Of a DNA stretch of 64,000 nucleotides, positions 16,472-24,940 are shown one piece after another (positions within the stretch are counted from its first letter, which is position 1; each line of letters begins with the position of its first letter). A program made the translations under genes and the position numbers. This DNA is from UMGS1696 sp963643035 (lineage in GTDB: Bacteria > Bacillota > Clostridia > Oscillospirales > CAG-272). Location of the stretch: the NCBI GenBank assembly GCA_963643035.1, contig CAVIKO010000001.1:1-64000 (forward strand), in the 5' to 3' direction. Under the pieces are notes generated by a model. The model did no database searches, was not told where the DNA came from, and saw only the letters and a program-made list of their open reading frames with translations.

Positions 16472-18004
16472 ATGAAAAAACACATTTTTACGCTGCTTCT
16501 GGCATTTCTGCTTCTCGCTCCAACGATGATCTCCTGTTCCAGCGGTGGAAATGAAACGGAAACGAACAAGACGACAGCAGACACAAACGAAACGACGACG
16601 GAAACCGAGACAGAGACGGAGCGTCCCTACGCGGTTCTTCCGGATAAGGATTACGGCGGAGAGGATACGCCGATCTTTGTGGCGTACAACATAGAGGGCG
16701 CAAACACGGTATCCGGTACATCGAAGAATGAATTCGGTGCATCGGAGTTGACCGGAGAGGCGGTGAACGACGCGCGGTTTGAACGGAACAGCACGATCGA
16801 GGAACGCTTCAATGTGAAGATCGTCTCCTACGACTACAACGCAGAGACACAATCCTACTGTATCCATGATCCGGTGGTCAAAGCCATCGACAATCTGATT
16901 ATGGCAGGCGACAACAATTACGCCTTCATGCTCCTCCCCGGCTATTCGACCTGTAAAATGGCGATAAGCGGCACGCTGATGGATCTGAAAACGATCCCGA
17001 ATATCGACTTTACAGCCGCATGGTGGGATCAGAAGGCAAACACCGATCTGACCGTACTGAACCGTCTTTATTATACGACGGGCGACATCTCCACCGCGGA
17101 CAACGATGCGACCTGTACGATCCTGTTTAACAAGGTGTTGGCGGAGAACTACGCGATCGAGAGTCCATATGATCTGGTGAAAAGCGACAAATGGACGCTC
17201 GATACGTTCCTGTCGCTCTGCGAGGTTGCCGCATCGGATGTAAACGGCGACGGCGAATGGACCCGTGACGACCAGTACGGCGCGCTCATCTGGGACGACA
17301 GCTGTATGGCGGTGGTCAACGCATCCGGTGAAAAGTGCGCAAAGGTAGACGAGAGCGGTAAGATTGTACTCAGCCTGAACACGGAAAGAGTAGTAAACAC
17401 GCTGGACAAATTCGTACCGTTCGGCAGAAACACGTCGATCACGTTCCAGTACCAGAGAGCTGTAGACGCGTCCGATCTGGTGGCGGTCGAAATGTTCTCG
17501 AACAACCAGGCACTCTTCTTCATGCAGTTGATGCAGATCGTACCGAAGCTGCGTGACATGGAGGCGGATTTCGGCATCGTGCCGTATCCGAAGTATGACG
17601 AAGAGCAGACAGAGTATTATAATACGGTCGGCTCGTGGCATTCCGTGTTCTTCTGCATTCCGCAGGGACCCGCGGATCTCGAAAAGAGCGGGATCATGGC
17701 AGAGGCTCTGGCATGCGAGGGTATGTACACGGTCACCCCGGCGTATTATGATGTAACGCTCAAGACAAAATCCGCACGGGATGAGGAATCGGCAGCTATG
17801 CTCGACCTGATTTTTGAAACGCGCGTGTACGATCTTGGCTGGTACTACCAATTCGGCGATTACAACGAAGGGGTCATGAATATCTTCCGTCTGAATCAGA
17901 AGGAACAGGCGTTCACGTCCCTGTATGAAAAGAAGCTGAAGACGGCGGAAAAGAAGATAGCGGAGGTCAACGAGGCCTTTGCCGCCATCGACACAGCGGA
18001 ATAA
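16472..18004 (+). CDS. extracellular solute-binding lipoprotein
   Basis: 510 aa. ATG at 16472 is preferred because GGAAGGA precedes it and a lipoprotein signal follows (lipobox ISC, Cys at about residue 23), then a strongly Thr/Glu-rich linker to about residue 50. It is a paralogue of the protein at 1577: ASELTGEAVNDARFERN near residue 95, a calcium-loop-like DVNGDGEWTRDD near residue 255, and TPAYYDVTLKTKSARDEESA near residue 425. It would capture a carbohydrate ligand outside the membrane. It is followed 67 bp later by a third member of the family, with no permease gene in between or after. Confidence 0.8.
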   Translation: MKKHIFTLLLAFLLLAPTMISCSSGGNETETNKTTADTNETTTETETETERPYAVLPDKDYGGEDTPIFVAYNIEGANTVSGTSKNEFGASELTGEAVNDARFERNSTIEERFNVKIVSYDYNAETQSYCIHDPVVKAIDNLIMAGDNNYAFMLLPGYSTCKMAISGTLMDLKTIPNIDFTAAWWDQKANTDLTVLNRLYYTTGDISTADNDATCTILFNKVLAENYAIESPYDLVKSDKWTLDTFLSLCEVAASDVNGDGEWTRDDQYGALIWDDSCMAVVNASGEKCAKVDESGKIVLSLNTERVVNTLDKFVPFGRNTSITFQYQRAVDASDLVAVEMFSNNQALFFMQLMQIVPKLRDMEADFGIVPYPKYDEEQTEYYNTVGSWHSVFFCIPQGPADLEKSGIMAEALACEGMYTVTPAYYDVTLKTKSARDEESAAMLDLIFETRVYDLGWYYQFGDYNEGVMNIFRLNQKEQAFTSLYEKKLKTAEKKIAEVNEAFAAIDTAE

Positions 18005-18071
18005 ACATCCGTCCGCCCAAACCGGCACAACCTAATTTAATACAGCAAATACACGGAGAAAAGAAACCCAA

Positions 18072-19574
18072 ATGACAAAGAAACGGTATATCGCAGCAAT
18101 CCTCGCGGCCCTGATGATCGCATCCATGAGCGGCTGCAGCAGTTCCACAAGTGACAACGAAACCAAGGCAAACACTCCGACAGAGACAACCGGTACAGAG
18201 ACGACGGAATCGGAGACAGAAGCAGAGGAAACCACGTTCTCGGCGGGTCTTGCCAAGCAGAACTACAACAGCGCGGACTTCCGCATCTACACCTCCAATA
18301 CCATCAACGGGACTGTCAACACAATTCTACTCAACCATGCGGATGAGTTGACCGGTGAAATTCTGAATGACACGCTGTTCAATCGAGACAGTTTCATTGA
18401 AGACAGCTACAATGTAAAACTGCAATATACCGTTGACGATGAGACATCCACTGCTGCAATGGCAGGACTCCTTTCCAAAGGAATTCTTGCAGGAGACAGC
18501 GGATATGAGCTTATCATTGAAGATCATGCGGATACGGCGCGCAATTTAGCCGCACAAAGCTGTATCTACCCACTGAACATGGTGCCGGGCATTCAATTGG
18601 AGAAGGAATATTGGTTCCCGGAGATGAATGCGACAAGCTATATCGCCGACAGCCTGTATTTTGCCTCCAGTATGATTTCTCCGCGCTATTACGGTTCTGT
18701 GTATCTCATGATGTTTAACCGCGACCTTGCAGAAGATTTAGGCCTTGAGGATGTTTATGGACTTGTAACCGATGGCAAATGGACGCTTGATAAAATGATG
18801 GAGCTTTCCCGCGTCGCGGTGAACGATTCCAACGGAAACGGCAGAATAGACCATGAGGACAGCCTCGGCTTCTTCTGGGATAGTCATGAGGCATTTATCC
18901 TTGGCGCCGGCTTCCACCTGGTGGAAAGTGAGGACGGCCACCTTGTATCCAAACTGGGCGATGAGCGAATGACAAATCTGTTCCAGAAGATGGTTTCCTT
19001 CTTTGAAGAGGATGGCGAGGTCTGGGATGGCACCTACGGCTACGACAATGTCTTTGAGGACGGAAATGCGCTGTTCTATAATCCGACCTCCTGTGATCTT
19101 GCAGGTTTCCGTGATCTTTCTTACGATTTCGGTATTCTTCCGATGCCGAAGTACGATGAGATGCAGGCGGAATATGTTGCATTCAGCCAGCCGTGGATTA
19201 ATACCACCGCTATGATTCCGGTTACTCTGAAAGGGGACACGCTGGCTATGGCGGGAACCATTACAGATGCCATGGTTGCATATGGTTATGACTACATTCG
19301 TCCCGCAGTATTCGAGAACATTCTGATGCTTAAGAGCACACGAGACGAGCAATCTGCGCAAATCATCGATTTGATTTTCCAAAATGTCGCGGTAGAATTG
19401 TCCACCAGCATGTATTTCGGAAATTTCCAGGCGGATATCCGCAGCTTTTTCAGCTTGAAGCTTGGACAACAGGATATTACATCTTTGTATGCAGCGGTTA
19501 AAGAGCCTCTGGAAGCTTCTATGAAGGCTACGGAAGAGCAGTATGCGTCCGTAGCGGAAAAATTTGTAGACTAA
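18072..19574 (+). CDS. extracellular solute-binding lipoprotein, divergent paralogue
   Basis: 500 aa. Lipoprotein signal with lipobox SGC (Cys at about residue 22), Thr/Glu linker to about residue 55. It keeps ADELTGEILNDTLFNRD near residue 95, the calcium-loop-like DSNGNGRIDHED near residue 256, and KSTRDEQSAQIIDLIF near residue 425, but is otherwise well diverged from its upstream neighbour. GGAGAA precedes the ATG. A tandem pair of binding proteins without a transporter suggests two related ligands delivered to a shared transporter elsewhere. The stop codon forms the first bases of a dispersed repeat. Confidence 0.8.
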   Translation: MTKKRYIAAILAALMIASMSGCSSSTSDNETKANTPTETTGTETTESETEAEETTFSAGLAKQNYNSADFRIYTSNTINGTVNTILLNHADELTGEILNDTLFNRDSFIEDSYNVKLQYTVDDETSTAAMAGLLSKGILAGDSGYELIIEDHADTARNLAAQSCIYPLNMVPGIQLEKEYWFPEMNATSYIADSLYFASSMISPRYYGSVYLMMFNRDLAEDLGLEDVYGLVTDGKWTLDKMMELSRVAVNDSNGNGRIDHEDSLGFFWDSHEAFILGAGFHLVESEDGHLVSKLGDERMTNLFQKMVSFFEEDGEVWDGTYGYDNVFEDGNALFYNPTSCDLAGFRDLSYDFGILPMPKYDEMQAEYVAFSQPWINTTAMIPVTLKGDTLAMAGTITDAMVAYGYDYIRPAVFENILMLKSTRDEQSAQIIDLIFQNVAVELSTSMYFGNFQADIRSFFSLKLGQQDITSLYAAVKEPLEASMKATEEQYASVAEKFVD

Positions 19575-19663
19575 GGAAACGTAAATGAAAGGTTGATTTT
19601 TATACGAAAAACATACTTTAAGGTTTTAACGTAAAATCTCGATCCATTTAGCGCATCCTTAAA
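19572..19663 (+). repeat. long copy of dispersed repeat at a stop codon
   Basis: Starts TAAGGAAACG, the TAA being the stop of the solute-binding gene, and ends TTTAGCGCATCCTTAA. The interior shares GGTTGATTTTTA and AAATCTCGATCCAT-like blocks with the copies at 32622 and 42001. Confidence 0.65.
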
Positions 19664-19712
19664 AAAGACAGTATCTCTGTCACAACGAATCTAAAATAAG
19701 GAGAACAAAACC

Positions 19713-21107
19713 ATGTCCAAGAAATTCCCGAACATTTTATTCTTTGGGATCGACAGCCTTCGTCGCGACCGTATGTCCCTGTACGGCTACCCGAAGCTGA
19801 CTACACCGCATATCGACGAATTCCTCGCCGAGGACTCCATCGTGTTTGACAACATGTTCAGCCCTTCCATCCCGACCACGCCTGGCTACGCATCCATGCT
19901 CTCCGGTAAGGACTGCTTCGGCACCAACGTTGTCGCACTCCGCCATGAAAGCGGTTACCTGCCCGATATGAAGACCTTGCCGCAGGTGCTGGAGGAAAAC
20001 GGCTACAATACGACCTGTGTAAACTACGGCGGTTTCCCGGGATTCGGCAACTACCTCAGCTACCCGATCACCTGGGGTTCCTTTGGAGAAGGCAGATCCA
20101 GAAAGGCGGAGAGCTTAAACAGCGTCGCTATTCCGGAATTGGAAAGACTCGCCGGTGAGGATAAGCCGTTCATGCTCTTCTTACGTCACATGGATCCTCA
20201 CTCCCCGTATCTCCCGCCGGAACCGTTTGAAAGAATGTTCTATCCGGGCAACGAAAACGATCCCGATAACCACTCCCTCGATCCCGTGTACGAATTTTTG
20301 CCGTTCCGCGATTATTTCTGCTCCTGGTTCCCGCCGAAGTGCACCGATGCCGAATATATCTGCGCACAGTACGATGGCGCCATCGCTTACATGGACGCGT
20401 CCATCCGCATCATCCTCGATAAGCTCGAATATCTGGGCATCGCGGACGACACCATCGTTGTGTTTACCTCCGACCACGGCGAAACTCTCTACGATCACGA
20501 CTGCTACTTTGACCACCACTCCATGTACGACAACTGCCTGATCGTGCCGCTCGCCATCAAATTCGGCAAGGGCTGCAAGAAGTACTTCCGCGGCTGCAAG
20601 CACGTCAAGACCTATGCTTACGAAAAGGACATCATGCCCACTATTCTTGCCATGCTCGGTATCGAAACCGACGTCAAGTTCGACGGCAGAAACCTCTTCG
20701 ATGTCATGGACGGAAAGGTGCCGGAAGAGCCGGAATGCTACATCACCGAGGCTACCTGGATGCGGAAGCATGGTTGGCGTACCCCGGAATGGAAGCTCAT
20801 GGTCGCTCTGGAACCAGACTTCCACTTCAAACCCGCTGTGGAGCTCTATAACCTCATCGAAGACCCGAAGGAATACAACAACGTCGCCGAGAAGTACCCG
20901 GAAGTCGTGGAACTGCTGACGAAGCGGATGCTCGACCATATTGCAAAGCGAGAAAAGGAAACCGGTAGAACTGCTCCGATCTACACGAACCTCAACTGGA
21001 ACGGATTCGGCAGACCGTTCGCATCCTCTGAGGAAGCATACAAGACCCTCCACATCGGCAATCCCGATGATGCAAAGAAGCTCCAGGAAATCAAGAAGAA
21101 CGGCTGA
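19713..21107 (+). CDS. sulfatase/alkaline-phosphatase superfamily enzyme with Thr at the nucleophile site
   Basis: 464 aa, arylsulfatase-like. Metal-ligand motifs are present: FFGIDSLRRD (Asp14), TSDHGETLYDHDCYFDHHS near residue 253. The signature region reads PTTPGYASMLSGK (residues 54-66), where classical sulfatases have CxPSR; the residue converted to formylglycine (Cys or Ser) is Thr55 here. Either the enzyme is not a formylglycine sulfatase and acts on phospho- or other esters with a Thr nucleophile, or it is inactive. No signal peptide, so cytoplasmic. AAGGAGAAC precedes the ATG. Neighbours (binding proteins, Gfo/Idh enzymes) support action on an imported glycan. No sulfatase-maturase gene is visible. 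Confidence 0.8.
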   Translation: MSKKFPNILFFGIDSLRRDRMSLYGYPKLTTPHIDEFLAEDSIVFDNMFSPSIPTTPGYASMLSGKDCFGTNVVALRHESGYLPDMKTLPQVLEENGYNTTCVNYGGFPGFGNYLSYPITWGSFGEGRSRKAESLNSVAIPELERLAGEDKPFMLFLRHMDPHSPYLPPEPFERMFYPGNENDPDNHSLDPVYEFLPFRDYFCSWFPPKCTDAEYICAQYDGAIAYMDASIRIILDKLEYLGIADDTIVVFTSDHGETLYDHDCYFDHHSMYDNCLIVPLAIKFGKGCKKYFRGCKHVKTYAYEKDIMPTILAMLGIETDVKFDGRNLFDVMDGKVPEEPECYITEATWMRKHGWRTPEWKLMVALEPDFHFKPAVELYNLIEDPKEYNNVAEKYPEVVELLTKRMLDHIAKREKETGRTAPIYTNLNWNGFGRPFASSEEAYKTLHIGNPDDAKKLQEIKKNG

Positions 21108-21280
21108 GTCCAAAACGATAAACATACGGATTTGAGAAACCCTGTAAAACCTACATAAAATGGTATAGACGAGCATCTCGCTAAGACTGAATTTTGTCAC
21201 TGTTACATATAGTTCAGGGATTATCGATATGTATAAACGAACGCTTACCCAATAGTGTAAAGGTTTTTGGAAAGGGTGCG

Positions 21281-21309
21281 GGAAGGCCTTTTTCCAAAAA
21301 AGGTCTTCC
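21281..21309 (+). other. hairpin in the leader of the first Gfo/Idh gene
   Basis: GGAAGGCCTTTTT and AAAAAAGGTCTTCC form a near-perfect stem (one G-U pair) with a two-base loop, 35 nt before the ATG at 21344. It may be a terminator/attenuator or a repeat remnant. Confidence 0.45.
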
Positions 21310-21343
21310 TGCGAAAAAATCCAATATAAAAAAGGATAGTATC

Positions 21344-22354
21344 ATGCAAAGAACTGTTGTTGTGGGCATGGGGCATATTGGACACCGCCATGCCAGAGCG
21401 TATACGGAATGCGAACAGGCGCAGCTGGTTGCCGTTTGCGACCGCGTGGAAGAGCTTGCGCGCGCTGCCGGTGAGAAATTCGGTGTGCCGTACTTCACTT
21501 CGGCAAAGGAATGCTATGCCGCCATGCAGCCGGACATCGTCAGTATCACGACCGGCGGCTACGAATACTCCAGCGACCACTATGAGCCGACTATGCAGGC
21601 GTTTGAAGCAGGCTGCAACGTCCTTGGCGAAAAGCCGATTTCAAATGACCTTCGTCACGCGACGGAAATGGTCGAAACTGCGGCAAGACTCGGTCTGTGC
21701 TATGGCATTGATATGAACCACCGCTTTACCCCCGCCGCGCGTCAGGCAAAGAAATGGCAGGACGACGGCAGGATTGGCAGTCTTCTGTTCTGCAATATGG
21801 CACTGTGGATCGGCAAATTCATGCCGCTCGATTCCGTGTACTACCACCTGAAAGCACTCAATCCCCACTCCGTGAACATCATGCAGTATTTCTGTGGTCC
21901 CATCAAGGAGGTATCCACCTTTGCGATGAAGGCTCCCGGAAGAGACATCTATTCCACTCAGTCCACGGCAATGCGGTTTGAAAACGGCGCGGTTGGACAT
22001 CTCACCTCGTCCTATGACATCAAGCGCGGTCATCCCATGGAACGCTGTGAGGTCGCCGGTACCAACGGACGGTTCGTGTTCGAGGATATGTGGCGCGAGG
22101 CGACCCTGTATCCCGCCGAAACCTATGTCAAAGAAGTCTATACCAATCCGGTTTTCGACGGATTTGAGAGCTTCTATGATACCTTCCGCGATCGTATTCA
22201 TTCATTCGTACGCCAGGTCGACGCCGGATGTAAGCCCGAGGAAATCGACGGCAGTGGTAAGGAAGGGTTAGAAGCCTCCCGCGTTATCCACGCCATGATC
22301 CGCTCTGTGGAAGAAGGCGGCGCAGTCGTCCAAGTCAAGGATATTACTGAGTAA
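21344..22354 (+). CDS. Gfo/Idh/MocA-family oxidoreductase
   Basis: 336 aa. ATG at 21344 follows AAAAGGATAGTATC and directly opens the Rossmann fold (TVVVGMGHIGHRHA). The catalytic EKPIS motif has Lys97; GIDMNHRFTP near residue 124 and the LNPHSVNIMQYF helix near 178 (catalytic His candidate) are typical. It would use NAD(P) to oxidise or reduce a sugar, inositol or sugar acid. A second enzyme of the family lies at 23697, with an AraC regulator in between. The substrate is unknown. Confidence 0.85.
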   Translation: MQRTVVVGMGHIGHRHARAYTECEQAQLVAVCDRVEELARAAGEKFGVPYFTSAKECYAAMQPDIVSITTGGYEYSSDHYEPTMQAFEAGCNVLGEKPISNDLRHATEMVETAARLGLCYGIDMNHRFTPAARQAKKWQDDGRIGSLLFCNMALWIGKFMPLDSVYYHLKALNPHSVNIMQYFCGPIKEVSTFAMKAPGRDIYSTQSTAMRFENGAVGHLTSSYDIKRGHPMERCEVAGTNGRFVFEDMWREATLYPAETYVKEVYTNPVFDGFESFYDTFRDRIHSFVRQVDAGCKPEEIDGSGKEGLEASRVIHAMIRSVEEGGAVVQVKDITE

Positions 22355-22364
22355 CAAAATAAGA

Positions 22365-22409
22365 CGGTATCGATACAGCAGACACCAATCTCCAAAACAA
22401 TCGATACCG
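22365..22409 (+). other. 10-bp perfect hairpin after the Gfo/Idh gene
   Basis: CGGTATCGAT (22365-22374) and ATCGATACCG (22400-22409). There is no T-run, so it is not a standard intrinsic terminator; it may protect the mRNA end. Confidence 0.45.
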
Positions 22410-22594
22410 CCTGAATATCCCCACGATAGCACGTTCGCTCCCCTGTAAAACGTGCTGCATAAGCGATATGGTTAGGTCCAGATTTGCACAAACTATATTT
22501 GTCCCCAATCCCCCTTTATAAAAGTTTTTCACGGCTTTTCAAAAACCTCGTTCCCCGTTCCTCTCGTATCCCCGTAACCCAATAGGAGGTAGAT

Positions 22595-23488
22595 ATGGCA
22601 ACCGTCATAGGCGATGAATTTTTCAGCGATAATTGCAGAATCCGTGTCATTGACGCGCTGCATAACCACGCGCACGGCGACACCCACTCGCATTTGTTTT
22701 ACGAGATGGTGTACGTGCGTACCGGGTTTACGCTGCACTCCTGCGAGGGTGAGATCGAGATGCTGTCGGCGGGCAACCTGTTCTTCATCCGGCCGGGTGA
22801 GGAGCACGCGTACATCAATGCGCAGCAGGTGAAGCTGTATAACTGCATCTTTTACGGAGACGCGTTGGGCGATCTGTTGCCGGAGCTTACCGGACTGTCG
22901 GGATTGCGTGAACTGTTTCTCGGAGAGAAGGAGGGCGACAGCGCACGGCCGGAAAGCATCATGCAGAGCCGGATCCTACGGATCGATGTGGGTGAGCGAC
23001 GCAATATAGAAACGATGCTCGAGGGGATCCTGCGCGAATACGATGTGCGTGAAAATGGATGGGAAAGTTCCGTCAAGGCGCGGCTCGTGCTGTTTCTTGT
23101 CCGCTATTCGCGGCTCTACGCAGCACAGCGTGAAAAACAACGGGCTGGCAGCGACGACTACTATGGCTATATCTATAAGGTTCTCGAGTATGTCAACGAA
23201 CACTATTGCGAAGATGTGACGATGACGGAGCTGTCCGCGGTCACGGGATTGTCGCCGGATTATATGGCGCGTCGGTTCAAGGCGGTGATGTACATGTCTC
23301 CTTCCGAATACGTGCGCAAATTCCGGATTGCTAAAGCCATGGAATTTCTCTGCAATACGTCCCTCTCCATCGCCGAAATCGCCGCACAGACCGGATTTTC
23401 TGACGTCAGCCTCTTCTCCCGTGTTTTCAAAACCGCCGTCGGTTTGCCCCCTGCTTCCTATCGAAAGAACATTCGGGAGGATATATGA
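22595..23488 (+). CDS. AraC-family transcriptional regulator
   Basis: 297 aa. The N-terminal cupin-like sensor has HNHAHGDTHSHLFYEMVYV near residue 25 (His-rich, possible metal or sugar pocket) and FIRPGEEHAY near 65. The C-terminal double helix-turn-helix spans about residues 195-290, with MTELSAVTGLSPDYMARRFKAVM, then SLSIAEIAAQTGFSDVSLFSRVFK and PPASYRK. AATAGGAGGTAG precedes the ATG. It sits between two oxidoreductase genes and is the only regulator in the carbohydrate island, so it probably controls that island in response to a sugar. Confidence 0.9.
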   Translation: MATVIGDEFFSDNCRIRVIDALHNHAHGDTHSHLFYEMVYVRTGFTLHSCEGEIEMLSAGNLFFIRPGEEHAYINAQQVKLYNCIFYGDALGDLLPELTGLSGLRELFLGEKEGDSARPESIMQSRILRIDVGERRNIETMLEGILREYDVRENGWESSVKARLVLFLVRYSRLYAAQREKQRAGSDDYYGYIYKVLEYVNEHYCEDVTMTELSAVTGLSPDYMARRFKAVMYMSPSEYVRKFRIAKAMEFLCNTSLSIAEIAAQTGFSDVSLFSRVFKTAVGLPPASYRKNIREDI

Positions 23489-23696
23489 GGGGAAAGACGG
23501 TTTCTTTGACCTTGCCAAGAACTTTTATGCGGGATTGATCGGGATATAATCTGTGCAAGTGAAGACTGCACTATCGTAGGATTTTGCATATCAGATCGTT
23601 TCTTTTGATGCGGGTTTGCCAGATCATTTGGTTTCCCCGCGTTATCAAACACAATTCGTACTTCTCAATGGGATGATTCCCGGAAAGGATATACCA

Positions 23697-24782
23697 ATGG
23701 AAAAAATCTTCAAGAGTGCCGTTGTCGGTATGGGCGGCATAGGCAATCAGCATGCAACCTGCATTCAGAACGACGCGCTGGCGGAGCTTGTCGCGGTCTG
23801 TGATGTAAACAAGCAGAGAGCGGACGACGCTGCGGAAAAATTCAAGGTTCCAGCGTTCTACTCCCTCAAGGAAATGCTTATCGCGCATCCGGAAATCGAG
23901 GTTGTCCACGTAACGACTTCCGGTTTTGAAAACGGTTCCTGGCACTTTGTTCCGACCATGGAGGCTCTCGACGCCGGCAAGCACGTTCTCGTGGAAAAGC
24001 CGATCTCCAATAACATCGAGGAAGCACGTCAAATGGTGGAATTCGCTGCCCGCAAGAATCTGTATCTTGGCTGTGACCTGAACCACTACTTCAGCGGTCC
24101 CGCGTTCCGTGCGGATGAGCTGATGGCAAACGACAGCATCGGCGAACAGGTTTACGCGCTGACCAAGGTTGGCTTCGATGGATCCGCCGTGAACGTGTCC
24201 AGAGCAGATAAGTTCAGCCGTATGAATATGCCCTACGCGCACGCCAAGGCATTCCTGACCCATCCCTTCTCCGTTATGCGCCATTACTGCGGCGATATTT
24301 CCCACATCCAGTGCTTCATGGAAAAGCCCGGTGCGCGCCGTCAGTCTGAGGATATGATGATGTCCATCACCTCTGTACACATGAAATTTGAGAACGGCTG
24401 CGTCGGCTATTTGCTTTCCCAGAGAGGCGATGCCAACTTCGGTTTGGGCGGCTGGTGGAGCTTCGAACTTGCTGGTACCCACGGTACGTTCTGCATCGAA
24501 AACTGTGTCGAAAAGCTCACCTATTGGAAGCAGGGACAGGCTCCGGAGATCTACAATACCGGTATTACTGACTTCTCCGCAACGTTCCCGATCCGTATTC
24601 ACGCGTTCTATGAGGATCTCGTGAATGAAGTGCCGAGAGAACACCTCCGCGCATCCGGTAGAGACGCCCTCGCAACCATGGAATATATCTTTGCCGCTAT
24701 CGATTCCTATGAATCCGGCGGAGAAATCGTTCGCCCGCACGCTCTCCCTGCGTTCCACGGCGACCCGACCATCATCCACTAA
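23697..24782 (+). CDS. Gfo/Idh/MocA-family oxidoreductase
   Basis: 361 aa. ATG at 23697 follows AAAGGATATACC; the Rossmann motif VVGMGGIGNQHA starts at residue 9. EKPISNN carries Lys101, and CDLNHYFSGPA near residue 126 and AFLTHPFSVMRHYCGD near 190 follow. It differs markedly from the paralogue at 21344 (an LSQRGDANFGLGGWWSFE insert near residue 240), so the two probably catalyse different steps. It closes the carbohydrate island, before a terminator. Confidence 0.85.
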   Translation: MEKIFKSAVVGMGGIGNQHATCIQNDALAELVAVCDVNKQRADDAAEKFKVPAFYSLKEMLIAHPEIEVVHVTTSGFENGSWHFVPTMEALDAGKHVLVEKPISNNIEEARQMVEFAARKNLYLGCDLNHYFSGPAFRADELMANDSIGEQVYALTKVGFDGSAVNVSRADKFSRMNMPYAHAKAFLTHPFSVMRHYCGDISHIQCFMEKPGARRQSEDMMMSITSVHMKFENGCVGYLLSQRGDANFGLGGWWSFELAGTHGTFCIENCVEKLTYWKQGQAPEIYNTGITDFSATFPIRIHAFYEDLVNEVPREHLRASGRDALATMEYIFAAIDSYESGGEIVRPHALPAFHGDPTIIH

Positions 24783-24804
24783 GGTTAAGTCAAAACAGAA
24801 TAGT

Positions 24805-24846
24805 AAAAGGCTCCGTCTCATCAAAAATGGGACGAAGCCTTTTTTG
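24805..24846 (+). terminator. intrinsic terminator of the carbohydrate island
   Basis: AAAAGGCT.CGTCTCAT pairs with ATGGGACG.AGCCTTTTTT. Confidence 0.85.
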
Positions 24847-24940
24847 TGTATGTCGAGAGGAAGAACGGAAATGAGGAGTTAGAAATGTGTATTTCCGGAA
24901 TACAGGAAAGAAACGATCCGCACATCCAAAAACCTACAAT

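Noticed and set aside
16445..18028. Minus-strand ORF of 527 codons opposite a solute-binding gene
   Set aside because: Antisense shadow; composition rich in Arg, His and Cys, no domain.
23571..24824. Minus-strand ORF of 417 codons opposite a Gfo/Idh gene
   Set aside because: Antisense shadow; the plus-strand gene has all family motifs.
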